The notes under the pieces were generated by a model. It was not told where the DNA came from, did not search any database, and saw only the letters and a program-made list of their open reading frames with translations. Below, piece after piece: positions 11,220-19,322 of a stretch of DNA of 64,000 nt. Within the stretch, counting starts at the first letter, position 1. The number at the start of each line of letters is the position of its first letter. The DNA is from Mycobacterium sp. E2733 (GTDB lineage Bacteria > Actinomycetota > Actinomycetes > Mycobacteriales > Mycobacteriaceae), in contig NZ_LZJZ01000021.1 in assembly GCF_001667585.1 (NCBI RefSeq), forward strand, positions 62,001 through 126,000. The letters are read 5' to 3'. The position numbers and the translations under genes are program-made.

Positions 11220-12811
11220 CGGCCCTCCGTTCTGGCTCGAATATCCTCGCGGAGCCGGCCTTTGGCAACCTTCCCACCGGACGATCGTGGCAGCTCGTCG
11301 ACCACGATGAGCCGTTCGGGCAGTAGCTCCTTGGACACTCCCAGCGCCAGCAGGTGTTCGACCAGCTCGGGCAGGTCGATCGTGGCCGAGTCGACGAGTT
11401 CGGCGTAGAGGCAGACCTTTTCGCCGAACACCGGATCGGGCATTGCGACCGCCGCCGCCACCGCGATGGCGGGGTGAGTGCTGACCGCGTCCTCCACCTG
11501 GGTTGCGCTGATGTTCTTGCCGCCGCGCAGGATGAAGTCGGAGGTTCGCCCGGTGACGGTCAGATAGCCGTCGGCGTCGATTTCGCAGATGTCGCCCATC
11601 CGCATCCAGCCGTCTCGGGTGAATAGCTTGTCGTGGTCCGTCCCGCCCAGATAGCCGAGGCTGGTCGCCGGGCCGCGGCAGGCCGGCTGGCCGTTGCCGG
11701 TCGCGGTCACGTCACGTTCGCCGTCGAACAGCCGGACCGCCATCTCTGGGATGATCCGGCCACCGGTGCGCAGCCGGCGTTCGCGCGTGTCGCCGATCGT
11801 GGTGGCGCTCAGCATCCCGGTTTCGTTGGAGCCGTAGAACTGCAGGATCGTGGCGCCGGTGAGCGCCTCGAACTCGGCGGCCGGCCGGTAGGGCAGCGCC
11901 TCACCGCCGGTGAACACGACGCGCAGCGAGCTCAGGTCGTGGTCGCGGATGGCGGGATCCGCCATCAGCATGGTCAATTGCGTGCTGACACAACACAACA
12001 CGCTGACCTTATGCCGCGATATCGCCTCGCAGGTCGCCCTCGCGCTGAACCGTTCCAGGATGACCGCGGTGGCGCCGAGATAAATCGGCGTGGTGTGGCT
12101 GGTCCACAACCCGAAGCCGAACGGTGTTGGTATGACGGGTAGGAACGTGTCCCCTGGAGTCAGCCGCCCGTTGGCGACGGCCTTCTGGTGGAAGTAGTAC
12201 CAACGATTCTGGGTGTGCACCACGCACTTGGGCAGGCCGGTGGTCCCGGAAGTCGAGTTGATCAGGAAGACATCGTCGGGCCCGAGCCGGGACTCGCCGG
12301 TAAGCGCCTTGGCCGGCGCCCGACCGTTCAGTCGTGGCGTGCCGGCGTCCACGGTCAGGACCAGGGCCGGCAACGAAAGCTCGCCGGCGACAGTCGCCGC
12401 TTCCCCACCGCGCCGCTGATCGCTGATCAGGATCTGCGGTCGCGAGGTCTGCAGTATCGCCGTGACCTCACGGGTCCCCGCGCGCGCGCCGACGCCGACG
12501 ACAACGGCCCCGCACCGCTCGATCGCCACGAAGAGCACATGGAGGGCGGCGGAGTCGCCGTGCCACACCGCTACCCGATCACCGGGCGCCACCCCCGCGC
12601 CGGCCAGTTGTTCCGCAACATCGGTTGCGGCAGCGTCGAATTGGCGCCAAGTCAGCGACTCCCCCGGATGGTCGACATAGGCGAGACGACCCGGTGACTG
12701 TTCGGCGTTGCGGCGCACCGCATCCGACAGCGTTGTGTCAGACCACCAGCCGGCGGCGTGAAACCGGGCCGTGTCCTCGGCGGTGAAAGCCGGCGAGGAC
12801 TCTGTCTCCAT
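11216..12811 (-). CDS. Acyl-CoA synthetase / AMP-dependent ligase (ANL superfamily)
   Basis: 531 residues. Activates a carboxylate as acyl-AMP then acyl-CoA. Motifs: P-loop NSTSGTTGLPK, A5 FYGSNETG, hinge-region GRTSDFILRGGKNIS and the C-terminal catalytic Lys context GGKVAKGRL. The first gene of a four-gene operon; its TGA overlaps the next start. Substrate class cannot be read from sequence; mid-length size and gene context suggest a cyclic or branched acid rather than a simple fatty acid (inference). Confidence 0.93.
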   Translation of the reverse strand: METESSPAFTAEDTARFHAAGWWSDTTLSDAVRRNAEQSPGRLAYVDHPGESLTWRQFDAAATDVAEQLAGAGVAPGDRVAVWHGDSAALHVLFVAIERCGAVVVGVGARAGTREVTAILQTSRPQILISDQRRGGEAATVAGELSLPALVLTVDAGTPRLNGRAPAKALTGESRLGPDDVFLINSTSGTTGLPKCVVHTQNRWYYFHQKAVANGRLTPGDTFLPVIPTPFGFGLWTSHTTPIYLGATAVILERFSARATCEAISRHKVSVLCCVSTQLTMLMADPAIRDHDLSSLRVVFTGGEALPYRPAAEFEALTGATILQFYGSNETGMLSATTIGDTRERRLRTGGRIIPEMAVRLFDGERDVTATGNGQPACRGPATSLGYLGGTDHDKLFTRDGWMRMGDICEIDADGYLTVTGRTSDFILRGGKNISATQVEDAVSTHPAIAVAAAVAMPDPVFGEKVCLYAELVDSATIDLPELVEHLLALGVSKELLPERLIVVDELPRSSGGKVAKGRLREDIRARTEGR

Positions 12812-12817
12812 GAGCAG

Positions 12818-12823
12818 ATAATA
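12818..12823 (-). promoter_or_regulatory. Putative -10 box of a leaderless transcript
   Basis: On the minus strand TATTAT is followed by 6 bases and then the ATG at 12811, so transcription would begin at or next to the start codon. No ribosome site is visible, matching the leaderless mRNAs common in mycobacteria. The -35 region is not recognisable. Confidence 0.4.
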
Positions 12824-12858
12824 GGAAAGCCAGGGACGGCCCCGTACGCCAATTCCCG

Positions 12859-13170
12859 CTAGGGGTTCTGCGGGACGGGAGCGGGCGCGTCGTGCTGCGG
12901 GTCGCCAACGGGGCCCGGGGGACGGGGTCGGGGTTTATGGCAGTTGCGCGTGCAACCGCAGTTCAGGCCGATGATGCAGCCGCCGCCGCCGGCGGGTTGC
13001 ACGGGTGAGGCCCCGCCCGGAGCCGGCGGGGGCGCCGGCGTCACGCCCGACGAAGAGGAGGCGTTCGCGGCCCGGGTGGCCAGGTCGCCGTCCGACCAAC
13101 CGAACGCCAGCACGAACGCGGCACCGCAGGCGCACAACGCCGTCACGGTCCCGCTCCGCCCGTTTCGCAT
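12859..13170 (-). CDS. Small exported Pro/Cys-rich protein
   Basis: 103 residues from the ATG at 13170 (an upstream GTG at 13179 would add three). An N-terminal hydrophobic segment (ALCACGAAFVLAFGW) looks like a signal or anchor. The mature region has Pro/Ala/Ser-rich flanks around a compact GGCIIGLNCGCTRNC cysteine cluster, followed by a Pro-rich tail. No known domain recognised; the four-Cys knot suggests a disulfide-stabilised or metal-binding extracellular peptide. Confidence 0.65.
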   Translation of the reverse strand: MRNGRSGTVTALCACGAAFVLAFGWSDGDLATRAANASSSSGVTPAPPPAPGGASPVQPAGGGGCIIGLNCGCTRNCHKPRPRPPGPVGDPQHDAPAPVPQNP

Positions 13171-13380
13171 GGCCACCACTGTAGGTAGCCGCCGCCCGAC
13201 GCGCAGGACACGCGCGGATGTTCAAAGAACACTCCAAGAAGGCAGCAAGAATCCGCCAAGGGCGGCCCCCGACGGTGAAGTCGCCCGGCGTGCTTTGGGA
13301 TCGGTAGCGCTACGGGTGGTCTGCACTTGCCACACCACCGCTGCGTGCCGCGCAGCGACCGACACGGAGGTACATCGCCA

Positions 13381-13740
13381 ATGAGAAGCAAGGTCGTCGT
13401 GCTGCTGGCCGGCGGGATGCTTGCGCTAGTGCTGCTGACGCGCTATTTCGCGCTGAGCCGAGCGGGCGTGCCGTTGGGGTGGATGCTCTACCTCGGCCTG
13501 CCCGTCACCGCCGCCGGCGTGCTGTTCGCCCTGCGGCTCATCGCATTGGGCTCGGGGTGGAGCACCAAGGGCCCCACCCCCCAGCACAACGGCGGCCACC
13601 ACGCTCACCCGGCCGCGCTCCCGCTCTCCGAGCCGCCGCTTTCCGAGCGCCTCAGGCAACTGGAGGACCTGCACGCCAGAGGCGCGATTTCCGATACCGA
13701 GTACAGCGCCCGGCGCCTACACATCATCGCCGGCAGCTAG
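13381..13740 (+). CDS. Membrane protein with C-terminal SHOCT-like domain
   Basis: 119 residues. Two transmembrane helices (about 5-22 and 33-55), a His/Pro linker, then a short C-terminal helix pair (LRQLEDLHARGAISDTEY, about 90-107) typical of SHOCT (short C-terminal) domains that mediate oligomerisation. The ATG at 13381 has a GGAGG site about 10 bases upstream, so upstream in-frame codons were dropped. Its 3' end overlaps the convergent membrane-protein gene by 24 bp. Confidence 0.8.
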   Translation: MRSKVVVLLAGGMLALVLLTRYFALSRAGVPLGWMLYLGLPVTAAGVLFALRLIALGSGWSTKGPTPQHNGGHHAHPAALPLSEPPLSERLRQLEDLHARGAISDTEYSARRLHIIAGS

Positions 13741-14238
13741 GTCGGCCCGGTCACTCCGCCGGCGCGCCGTTCCCGCCCGGACCGCGTAGATCGCGGCGCT
13801 GACCCCGAACAGCGCCGCCGTCAGCAACAGCCAGCGGCCCAGAAAGGCGTCCTGCGTCTGACCGGTCGCAGCAAAATAGGTGGCGCCGCCCTGCCTGATG
13901 ATGCCGGGAAGGAACACCAGCAGCGTCAGGCCCGCACCCAGGGCGGGTACCCGGATGTAGTTGATCACCGGCACGCGCGGTGTTGCGGGCCCGACAACGG
14001 TCCGCCGCAGCAGCCAGTCGAGAAACGCATAGATCGGGAACAACACCAGGTCGTGGGCGACGATGGCGGCGGCGAACCACACGATGATCGACTGCCACCA
14101 CACTTGCGGGTTCCACAGTGTGACCGGCTTGATCATGACCACCACGTAGCCCAAGAGCGCAAACCCGGCCGTCAGCGTCAGTAGGTGCACCGGGTGGGAC
14201 CCGTACAACCTGGCGAAACCCGCTCGGGCGCTAGGCAT
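13717..14238 (-). CDS. Polytopic membrane protein of unknown function
   Basis: 173 residues with four likely transmembrane segments (about 17-37, 47-70, 95-112, 132-152) and a basic C-terminal tail. Its start overlaps the end of the molybdoenzyme gene by 8 bp, so the pair is translationally coupled; the protein may be a membrane partner of that enzyme (inference). No catalytic motif is seen. Confidence 0.8.
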   Translation of the reverse strand: MPSARAGFARLYGSHPVHLLTLTAGFALLGYVVVMIKPVTLWNPQVWWQSIIVWFAAAIVAHDLVLFPIYAFLDWLLRRTVVGPATPRVPVINYIRVPALGAGLTLLVFLPGIIRQGGATYFAATGQTQDAFLGRWLLLTAALFGVSAAIYAVRAGTARRRSDRADLAAGDDV

Positions 14239-15613
14239 TTGCGCCCCCGCGGAAGGCTATCGACTCCACCCATTTGGTGTTGTGCACGCCGGGCAGCGCC
14301 GGCACGATGATGCGCGCCGGAAAGCCGTGGTCCGGCGACAGGTCAACGCCGTTGACGCGCAGCGCCAGCAGCGCATCCGGGTGCAGCACCTGGCTGCCCT
14401 GCAATGTCGCGCGGCCGAAGGCGCCGGAGCGCTCCACCGACGAGACATGCGCGGACTCCGGTGCGGGAACGCCGGCGAGCCGGGCCAGGTCCGCCAACCG
14501 CACCCCGGTCCAGGTTTGGGTGGTGGACCAGCCTTCCACGCAGGCGATCGGCAGGACGGCGGTGTGCTGCGGCATGGCCAGCAGCGCGGCGCGGTCCAGC
14601 ACCACGGGGCGGGGTCCGCCGGTCATTGTCAGCCGCCAGCGCTCGCCGGTGTTCTCGGCGGAGATGGCGGCGACTGCCGCGGTCCGGTTGATCTCGAAGT
14701 CGTTGGGTCCGTCGCCAGGGGTGCGGCCCCGCGGCAGCAGCAGCGCGGCCGGCCGCGCGTAGCCACCCAGCGTCTGGCCCGCGGTGATGATGGCCATGAA
14801 CAGCGCGCCCCCACCCACCAGCGCCAGGGCGCCGCGGCGGCTCATCGTCGCGGGGTACGGGTCTGCGGCGACCAGCCCGTCCGGCTCCCACTCCTGGGCT
14901 GCGGTGTCCGCACGCCCGGTGCGCAGGACGTCGCGCGGTGATATCGAGCGCAGGCCGGACCACATGGTCGGGATCTTGATCGCGATGTGCACGACGAAGC
15001 CGGTGATGAACACCCATGCGCCGAAGTAATGGGCGGTGTAGAAGCTGAACCCGAAGATGTAGTCGTACTGAATGTTCAGCACGCCCGTCACGATCTCGAA
15101 CAGGACGCCCCCGACCAGCATCAGCAGCGAAAACCGTTCCAGCAGTTGAGCTGTCGACCGGGCCGGCGGCCACGCGAACAGCTTCGGTATCACCGACCAC
15201 AGCTTGGCCAGCACGACCGGGATCAGGACCAGCCCGAGGCCGACGTGCAGCCCTTGGGTCAGCCGATACAGCCAGGACGGGTTGGTGGGCCAATCGAACG
15301 TGGGTAGCTTCAGCCAACCGACGTTGCCGGGGATGGCCTGGCCGAATCGCGGCCCGTAGGCGATGTAGGAAAGCAGGCCGGTGAGGATGACGATCGGTAG
15401 CGTGACCAGCAGCACCGAACCGAAAACAGATGTCAGCCATGGACCCCGCAGCGGGCTGCCCCACCGTTGTGCGCGCCTGACACCCGGCGGCGGGTGCTCG
15501 TTTAGTGAGCCCCACAGCCGCGCGGGAAATCCGTAACCGCCGGATTCGCTCGTCGGCTCGGTGTCTTCGATATCGGATCTGCGGATGCGGAGCATCACTC
15601 GATGATCATCCAC
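14231..15613 (-). CDS. Membrane-anchored molybdopterin oxidoreductase (sulfite-oxidase fold)
   Basis: 460 residues. The N-terminal half has four transmembrane helices (about 61-86, 119-142, 158-182, 194-213) with histidines typical of a cytochrome b561-like haem anchor. A fifth helix (262-283) leads to an exported sulfite-oxidase-type domain. Cys358 in LPIACVEGWS is the expected molybdenum-cofactor thiolate ligand, and HGFPARIIVP and NTKWVESI are family signatures near the C-terminus. It would pass electrons between quinone and an extracytoplasmic substrate. The GTG at 15613 or the ATG at 15595 may be the start. Confidence 0.88.
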   Translation of the reverse strand: MDDHRVMLRIRRSDIEDTEPTSESGGYGFPARLWGSLNEHPPPGVRRAQRWGSPLRGPWLTSVFGSVLLVTLPIVILTGLLSYIAYGPRFGQAIPGNVGWLKLPTFDWPTNPSWLYRLTQGLHVGLGLVLIPVVLAKLWSVIPKLFAWPPARSTAQLLERFSLLMLVGGVLFEIVTGVLNIQYDYIFGFSFYTAHYFGAWVFITGFVVHIAIKIPTMWSGLRSISPRDVLRTGRADTAAQEWEPDGLVAADPYPATMSRRGALALVGGGALFMAIITAGQTLGGYARPAALLLPRGRTPGDGPNDFEINRTAAVAAISAENTGERWRLTMTGGPRPVVLDRAALLAMPQHTAVLPIACVEGWSTTQTWTGVRLADLARLAGVPAPESAHVSSVERSGAFGRATLQGSQVLHPDALLALRVNGVDLSPDHGFPARIIVPALPGVHNTKWVESIAFRGGANA

Positions 15614-15670
15614 GACCGGCGGGCGAAAATGGTTCAGATTCGGCGTCTGTTAGTTCACGCCTGGGACGAG

Positions 15671-17077
15671 TCAGTCCTTGCCGCGCGGCGGTGGCTGCAC
15701 CTCGACGCCCGTGGAATCGTGTTCGGGTCCGGCGGCCGGATGTTCGGCCGGCACCCGCTCGCGGAATCGGGTGCCCTCGCTGGGCCGCTCGGGATCGGGC
15801 CGATGCACGTTGCCGTGGTAGGGGCCCGGCTTCGGGCGGGGCTTCCCACCCGGGAAAGCCAGGCGAAATATGCTGCGGTGCACCATCGCCCACTGCTTCG
15901 AGAAACGGCCGGAGTTGTACGGCAACTCGTAGCGCTCGCAGATCTCCTTGACCTGCGGGGCGATCTCCGAGTATCGACTGCTCGGCATGTCCGGGTAGAG
16001 GTGGTGCTCGACTTGGTAACCGAGATTGCCGCTGATGATGTGGAACAACGGGCTGCCGTCGATGTTCGCGGCGCCGAGCAATTGGCGTACGTACCAACCG
16101 CCGCGCGTCTCGTTCTCGACTTCTTCCTGAGTGAACGTGTAGGTCTGGTCGGGAAAGTGGCCGCAGAAGATGATGGCGTGCGCCCACACGTTGCGGATGA
16201 CGTTGGCAAGCGCGTCGGCGGCCAGCGTGCGCAGGTAGGTGCTTTCGACGCCGGGCGCCATCTTGTCGAGGAACTTCGCGGCGGCGCCGATGCGGCCGCC
16301 GCTGGACACCCTGCGGAGCCTTCTGGCGATGCGCGACTGCGTCGGCTGCTCGAGCCGGCCGCGCGACGCCAGTTGGGTGAGGGCGAACGCTCCGGCGCTG
16401 ATGACCGGCCACCCGAGGTAGTCCTTGTAGATCTGCGCACGCGCTTTGACGCCGATGCCTTTCAGGTCCTTGCGGACCTCCGACCAGGGCTTCTCGCGCT
16501 TGCGGATGGCGTCGATATCCATGTCGTGGACGGCTACGCCCCACTCGAACAGCAGCGTGAGCAACAGGTTGTAGATCGGCTGGAAGAGGAAGCGTGGCTC
16601 CCATTTCTGGTTGGGATCGATCCGCATGATCTCGTAGCCGAGATCCTTGTCCTTGCCGAGGATGTTCGTGAAGGTGTGATGGATGTAGTTGTGGGAGTGC
16701 TTCCACGACTCGGCGGTCGACGCCGTGTCCCAGTCCCAGACCGAGGAATGGATGTCGGGATCGTTCATCCAATCCCATTGACCGTGCATCACGTTGTGGC
16801 CGATTTCCATGTTCTCCAAGATCTTGGCCATGGACAGACAGGCGGTGCCCAGCAGCCACGCGGTCTTCGAGCGCGAAGCCAGCAACAGCACCCGGCCGGC
16901 CACCACGATCTGACGTTGCGCCGAGATGACGTTCTTGATGTAGCGCCGGTCGCGGTCGCCGAGATCGGCGAACACCTCGTCATGGATCGCGTCGAATTCC
17001 TTCGCCAGTTTTTCGAGTTCTTGTTCCCCCAGTCGGGACAGCGGGCTCTCCCCGGCCCTCTTCACGGCAGTTGTCAC
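15671..17077 (-). CDS. Membrane fatty acyl-CoA desaturase, DesA3-like
   Basis: 468-residue di-iron membrane desaturase that introduces a double bond into acyl-CoA. The three His boxes are H94-NVM-H98, H129-x3-HH (129-134) and Q355-x2-HH (355-359). The ENMEIGHNVMHGQWDWMNDP region closely resembles mycobacterial DesA3. Compared with DesA3 (~427 residues) there is an extra, basic stretch around 230-278. Cotranscribed (16 bp gap) downstream of a ferredoxin-type reductase, the arrangement known for DesA3 and its electron donor. It is probably a paralogue rather than the DesA3 orthologue. Confidence 0.93.
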   Translation of the reverse strand: MTTAVKRAGESPLSRLGEQELEKLAKEFDAIHDEVFADLGDRDRRYIKNVISAQRQIVVAGRVLLLASRSKTAWLLGTACLSMAKILENMEIGHNVMHGQWDWMNDPDIHSSVWDWDTASTAESWKHSHNYIHHTFTNILGKDKDLGYEIMRIDPNQKWEPRFLFQPIYNLLLTLLFEWGVAVHDMDIDAIRKREKPWSEVRKDLKGIGVKARAQIYKDYLGWPVISAGAFALTQLASRGRLEQPTQSRIARRLRRVSSGGRIGAAAKFLDKMAPGVESTYLRTLAADALANVIRNVWAHAIIFCGHFPDQTYTFTQEEVENETRGGWYVRQLLGAANIDGSPLFHIISGNLGYQVEHHLYPDMPSSRYSEIAPQVKEICERYELPYNSGRFSKQWAMVHRSIFRLAFPGGKPRPKPGPYHGNVHRPDPERPSEGTRFRERVPAEHPAAGPEHDSTGVEVQPPPRGKD

Positions 17078-17093
17078 AAGCCGCTCCTTTCGA

Positions 17094-18191
17094 TCAGAGT
17101 TCGAGTTCGACGTCGCCCTCGGCGGTGTTGATGCAGATTCGGACGTCTTGTCCGGTCGGTTCGATCACGTCGCCCGAGCGCAGGTCGCGCAGCTTGCCCG
17201 ACTTCAGCGTGCCGACACAGGTGTGGCAGATGCCGATCCGGCAGCCGAACGCGAGGTTGAGACCGGCCTTCTCGCCGGCCTCGAGAATCGAAGTGCCACC
17301 GTCACATTCGACTTCCTTTTCGCTGTCGAGGAAGCAGACCGTGCCCCCCTCGCCCGCGTTGGCGTCGCCGCCTATCTTCGGTTGGAACCGCTCGAAGTGC
17401 AGGCGTTCGCGATCCCCGTTTTCTTCCCAGTGCTCGATCAGTGCGTCGAGCATCTCACCGGGACCCGAACAGAACGCCTCCCGCTCGCGCCAGTCGGGGC
17501 ACGCGTCATCAAGGTCCTCGGGCGTCAATCGCCCCTGTTCGGACGTGAGGCGGAGGTCCAGCCGCATCCCTTCGTGGCGGCCGGCGAGCTCCTCGAGCGC
17601 GTCGGCGAACATCACTTGGTCGCGGGTGCGCGCGGAATGAATGACCACCACGTCGCCCATCTCGTCGCGGCTATCGAGGCTGCGTAGCATGCTGATGATC
17701 GGCGTGATGCCGCTACCGGCGCTGATGAACAGCATCTTGTCCGGCACGGGCTCGGGCAGCGTGAAGACCCCCTCGATCTCGCCGAGCCGCACCAGATCGC
17801 CGGGCTGAATCTTGTGCACTAGATACGGCGACACGGCGCCGCCGTCGACCCTCTTGGGCGTGACGCTGATAAGTCCGTCTTTGGGCGTGGGATCCGACGT
17901 CAGTGAGTACGCGCGCCAGTGGTAGACGCCGTCGATGACCACGCCGAGGCGCACATACTGGCCGGGCTTGTGGCCTGGCCACTCGTAACCCGGGCGAATC
18001 AGCACGCTGGCGGCTTCCGAGCCCTGTTGCTCGATAGCTTCGACCTTCCCGCGCAGCTCCTTCGTAGTCCACAGCGGGTTGATCATTTCGAGGTAGTCGT
18101 CCGGCTGCAGCGGGCTGAACAACCGCCGCACCGCACGCAGGAACAATCGTCGCCCCCGCGGGACCTGGGGCTGCGCGCCTCGTTCAGCCAT
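17094..18191 (-). CDS. Flavin/2Fe-2S oxidoreductase, electron donor to desaturase (Rv3230c-like)
   Basis: 365 residues. Domains in order: FAD-binding ferredoxin-reductase-type (RAYSLTSDP for FAD), NAD-binding (ISAGSGITPIISML) and a C-terminal plant-type 2Fe-2S ferredoxin with Cys317, Cys322, Cys325 and Cys353. It delivers NAD(P)H electrons to the desaturase encoded immediately downstream. The ATG at 18191 was preferred to a GTG at 18206 because the latter lies inside a palindrome. A possible leaderless promoter and operator precede it. Confidence 0.93.
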   Translation of the reverse strand: MAERGAQPQVPRGRRLFLRAVRRLFSPLQPDDYLEMINPLWTTKELRGKVEAIEQQGSEAASVLIRPGYEWPGHKPGQYVRLGVVIDGVYHWRAYSLTSDPTPKDGLISVTPKRVDGGAVSPYLVHKIQPGDLVRLGEIEGVFTLPEPVPDKMLFISAGSGITPIISMLRSLDSRDEMGDVVVIHSARTRDQVMFADALEELAGRHEGMRLDLRLTSEQGRLTPEDLDDACPDWREREAFCSGPGEMLDALIEHWEENGDRERLHFERFQPKIGGDANAGEGGTVCFLDSEKEVECDGGTSILEAGEKAGLNLAFGCRIGICHTCVGTLKSGKLRDLRSGDVIEPTGQDVRICINTAEGDVELEL

Positions 18192-18198
18192 GCCGCTA

Positions 18199-18218
18199 GA
18201 GTACACAGATGTACACTC
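18199..18218. promoter_or_regulatory. Palindrome and putative leaderless promoter of the desaturase operon
   Basis: GAGTACACAGATGTACACTC is palindromic at 16 of 20 positions (GAGT-N2-ACA-N2-TGT-N2-ACTC). On the minus strand it contains TACTCT placed 6 bases before the ATG at 18191, a suitable -10 box for leaderless start, so a bound regulator would block initiation. The regulator is not encoded nearby. Confidence 0.5.
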
Positions 18219-18446
18219 AGTTTAAACGTCTGTTTTGAATTGCCTTGTAGCGCATTGTTCAACAGGCGCTCGATGATCATCACAAGAACGCACGGCTGTT
18301 TACTACCCATGATTGCGGCTGGACGGAGCTGACGCCATGCGTATGTGTGACGTGCCCGGACCGCGACTCGCCCAAACATTTGTTCAGAGAATTCTCAGCT
18401 AGTTGGCCGCCCGCCCCGCTCAGCGCCGACGCCTATTGTTCGAGAT

Positions 18447-19322
18447 GTGCTGATCGGCTTCCTCCTGGCCCTGGGTTGCTCGGTCTGTTACGGCACCGCG
18501 TCGGTGCTGCAGGCGGCGGCGACGCGTTCCGTAGAAGCCGGCAGCGGCTCCGGCGTCGATACCGTGCTCCTCATGCGCGCCGCCCGGCAGTGGCGCTACC
18601 TCCTCGGCATCGGCCTGGACGGCGCCGGCTTCCTCCTGCAAGTGGCGGCGCTGCGCCTGGTACCGATCTACGTGGTCGCTGCGGCGCTGGCGGCCTCGAT
18701 CGCCGTCACCGGCATTGCGTCCGCCTGGCTGCTGGGGGCGCGGCTGTCTCGGTCCGAATGGACCGCGGTGGGCGTGGTGTGCGCGAGCCTCGTCGTGCTC
18801 GCACTCGCGGCCGGGCACGGGCACTTTCGGCATGCCCCTGCCGGCCTCGGGTGGGCATTGCTGGGCGTGGTGGCCGCGATATTCGTCGCCGGTGCCGTTG
18901 CCGGCCGACTGCCGGACCGGCCTCGTGCGCTGGCGCTGGGGTTGGCGGCCGGGACCGGTTTCGGGGTCATCGAGGTGGGCGTGCGGCTGATCGAGGTGAT
19001 CGATCCGACCAAGCGTGCGTTTTACACCAATCCGGCGCTCTACGCGGCGGCCGCGGGCGGGGCCGCCGGTTTTCTGTTGCTGACCTCCGCCCTGCACCGT
19101 GGGTCCGTGACCACGGCCGTCGCCGGGATGGTCGTCGGTGAAACAATCGCCCCCGCGTTCGTCGGAGTGGTCTGGCTGGGCGACAGCGCGCGCGAGGGGC
19201 TCGGCTGGCTGGTCATCGCGGGCTTCGCAGTGGCCGTGTCGGCGACACTCGTGCTGGCGCGGTTCGGGGAAGCGCCACTGGAAGGTTCCGAATCGGCTCA
19301 GGCCGGCGAGGCGGTCAGCTGA
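18447..19322 (+). CDS. DMT/EamA-like multi-pass membrane transporter
   Basis: 291 residues with nine or ten hydrophobic helices spread evenly along the chain, and Gly/Ala-rich segments typical of drug/metabolite-transporter-superfamily proteins. It begins with a GTG at 18447. Putative role in moving small metabolites across the membrane; substrate unknown. The 3' end overlaps the convergent FadD gene by 25 bp. Confidence 0.82.
   Translation: MLIGFLLALGCSVCYGTASVLQAAATRSVEAGSGSGVDTVLLMRAARQWRYLLGIGLDGAGFLLQVAALRLVPIYVVAAALAASIAVTGIASAWLLGARLSRSEWTAVGVVCASLVVLALAAGHGHFRHAPAGLGWALLGVVAAIFVAGAVAGRLPDRPRALALGLAAGTGFGVIEVGVRLIEVIDPTKRAFYTNPALYAAAAGGAAGFLLLTSALHRGSVTTAVAGMVVGETIAPAFVGVVWLGDSAREGLGWLVIAGFAVAVSATLVLARFGEAPLEGSESAQAGEAVS

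Noticed and set aside
15606..16859. 417-codon minus-strand frame overlapping the desaturase
   Set aside because: Same strand, shifted frame; the desaturase frame has all three His boxes.
18387..18396. Palindrome GAGAATTCTC upstream of the transporter gene
   Set aside because: Ten bases only, easily chance, with no supporting repeat or position.
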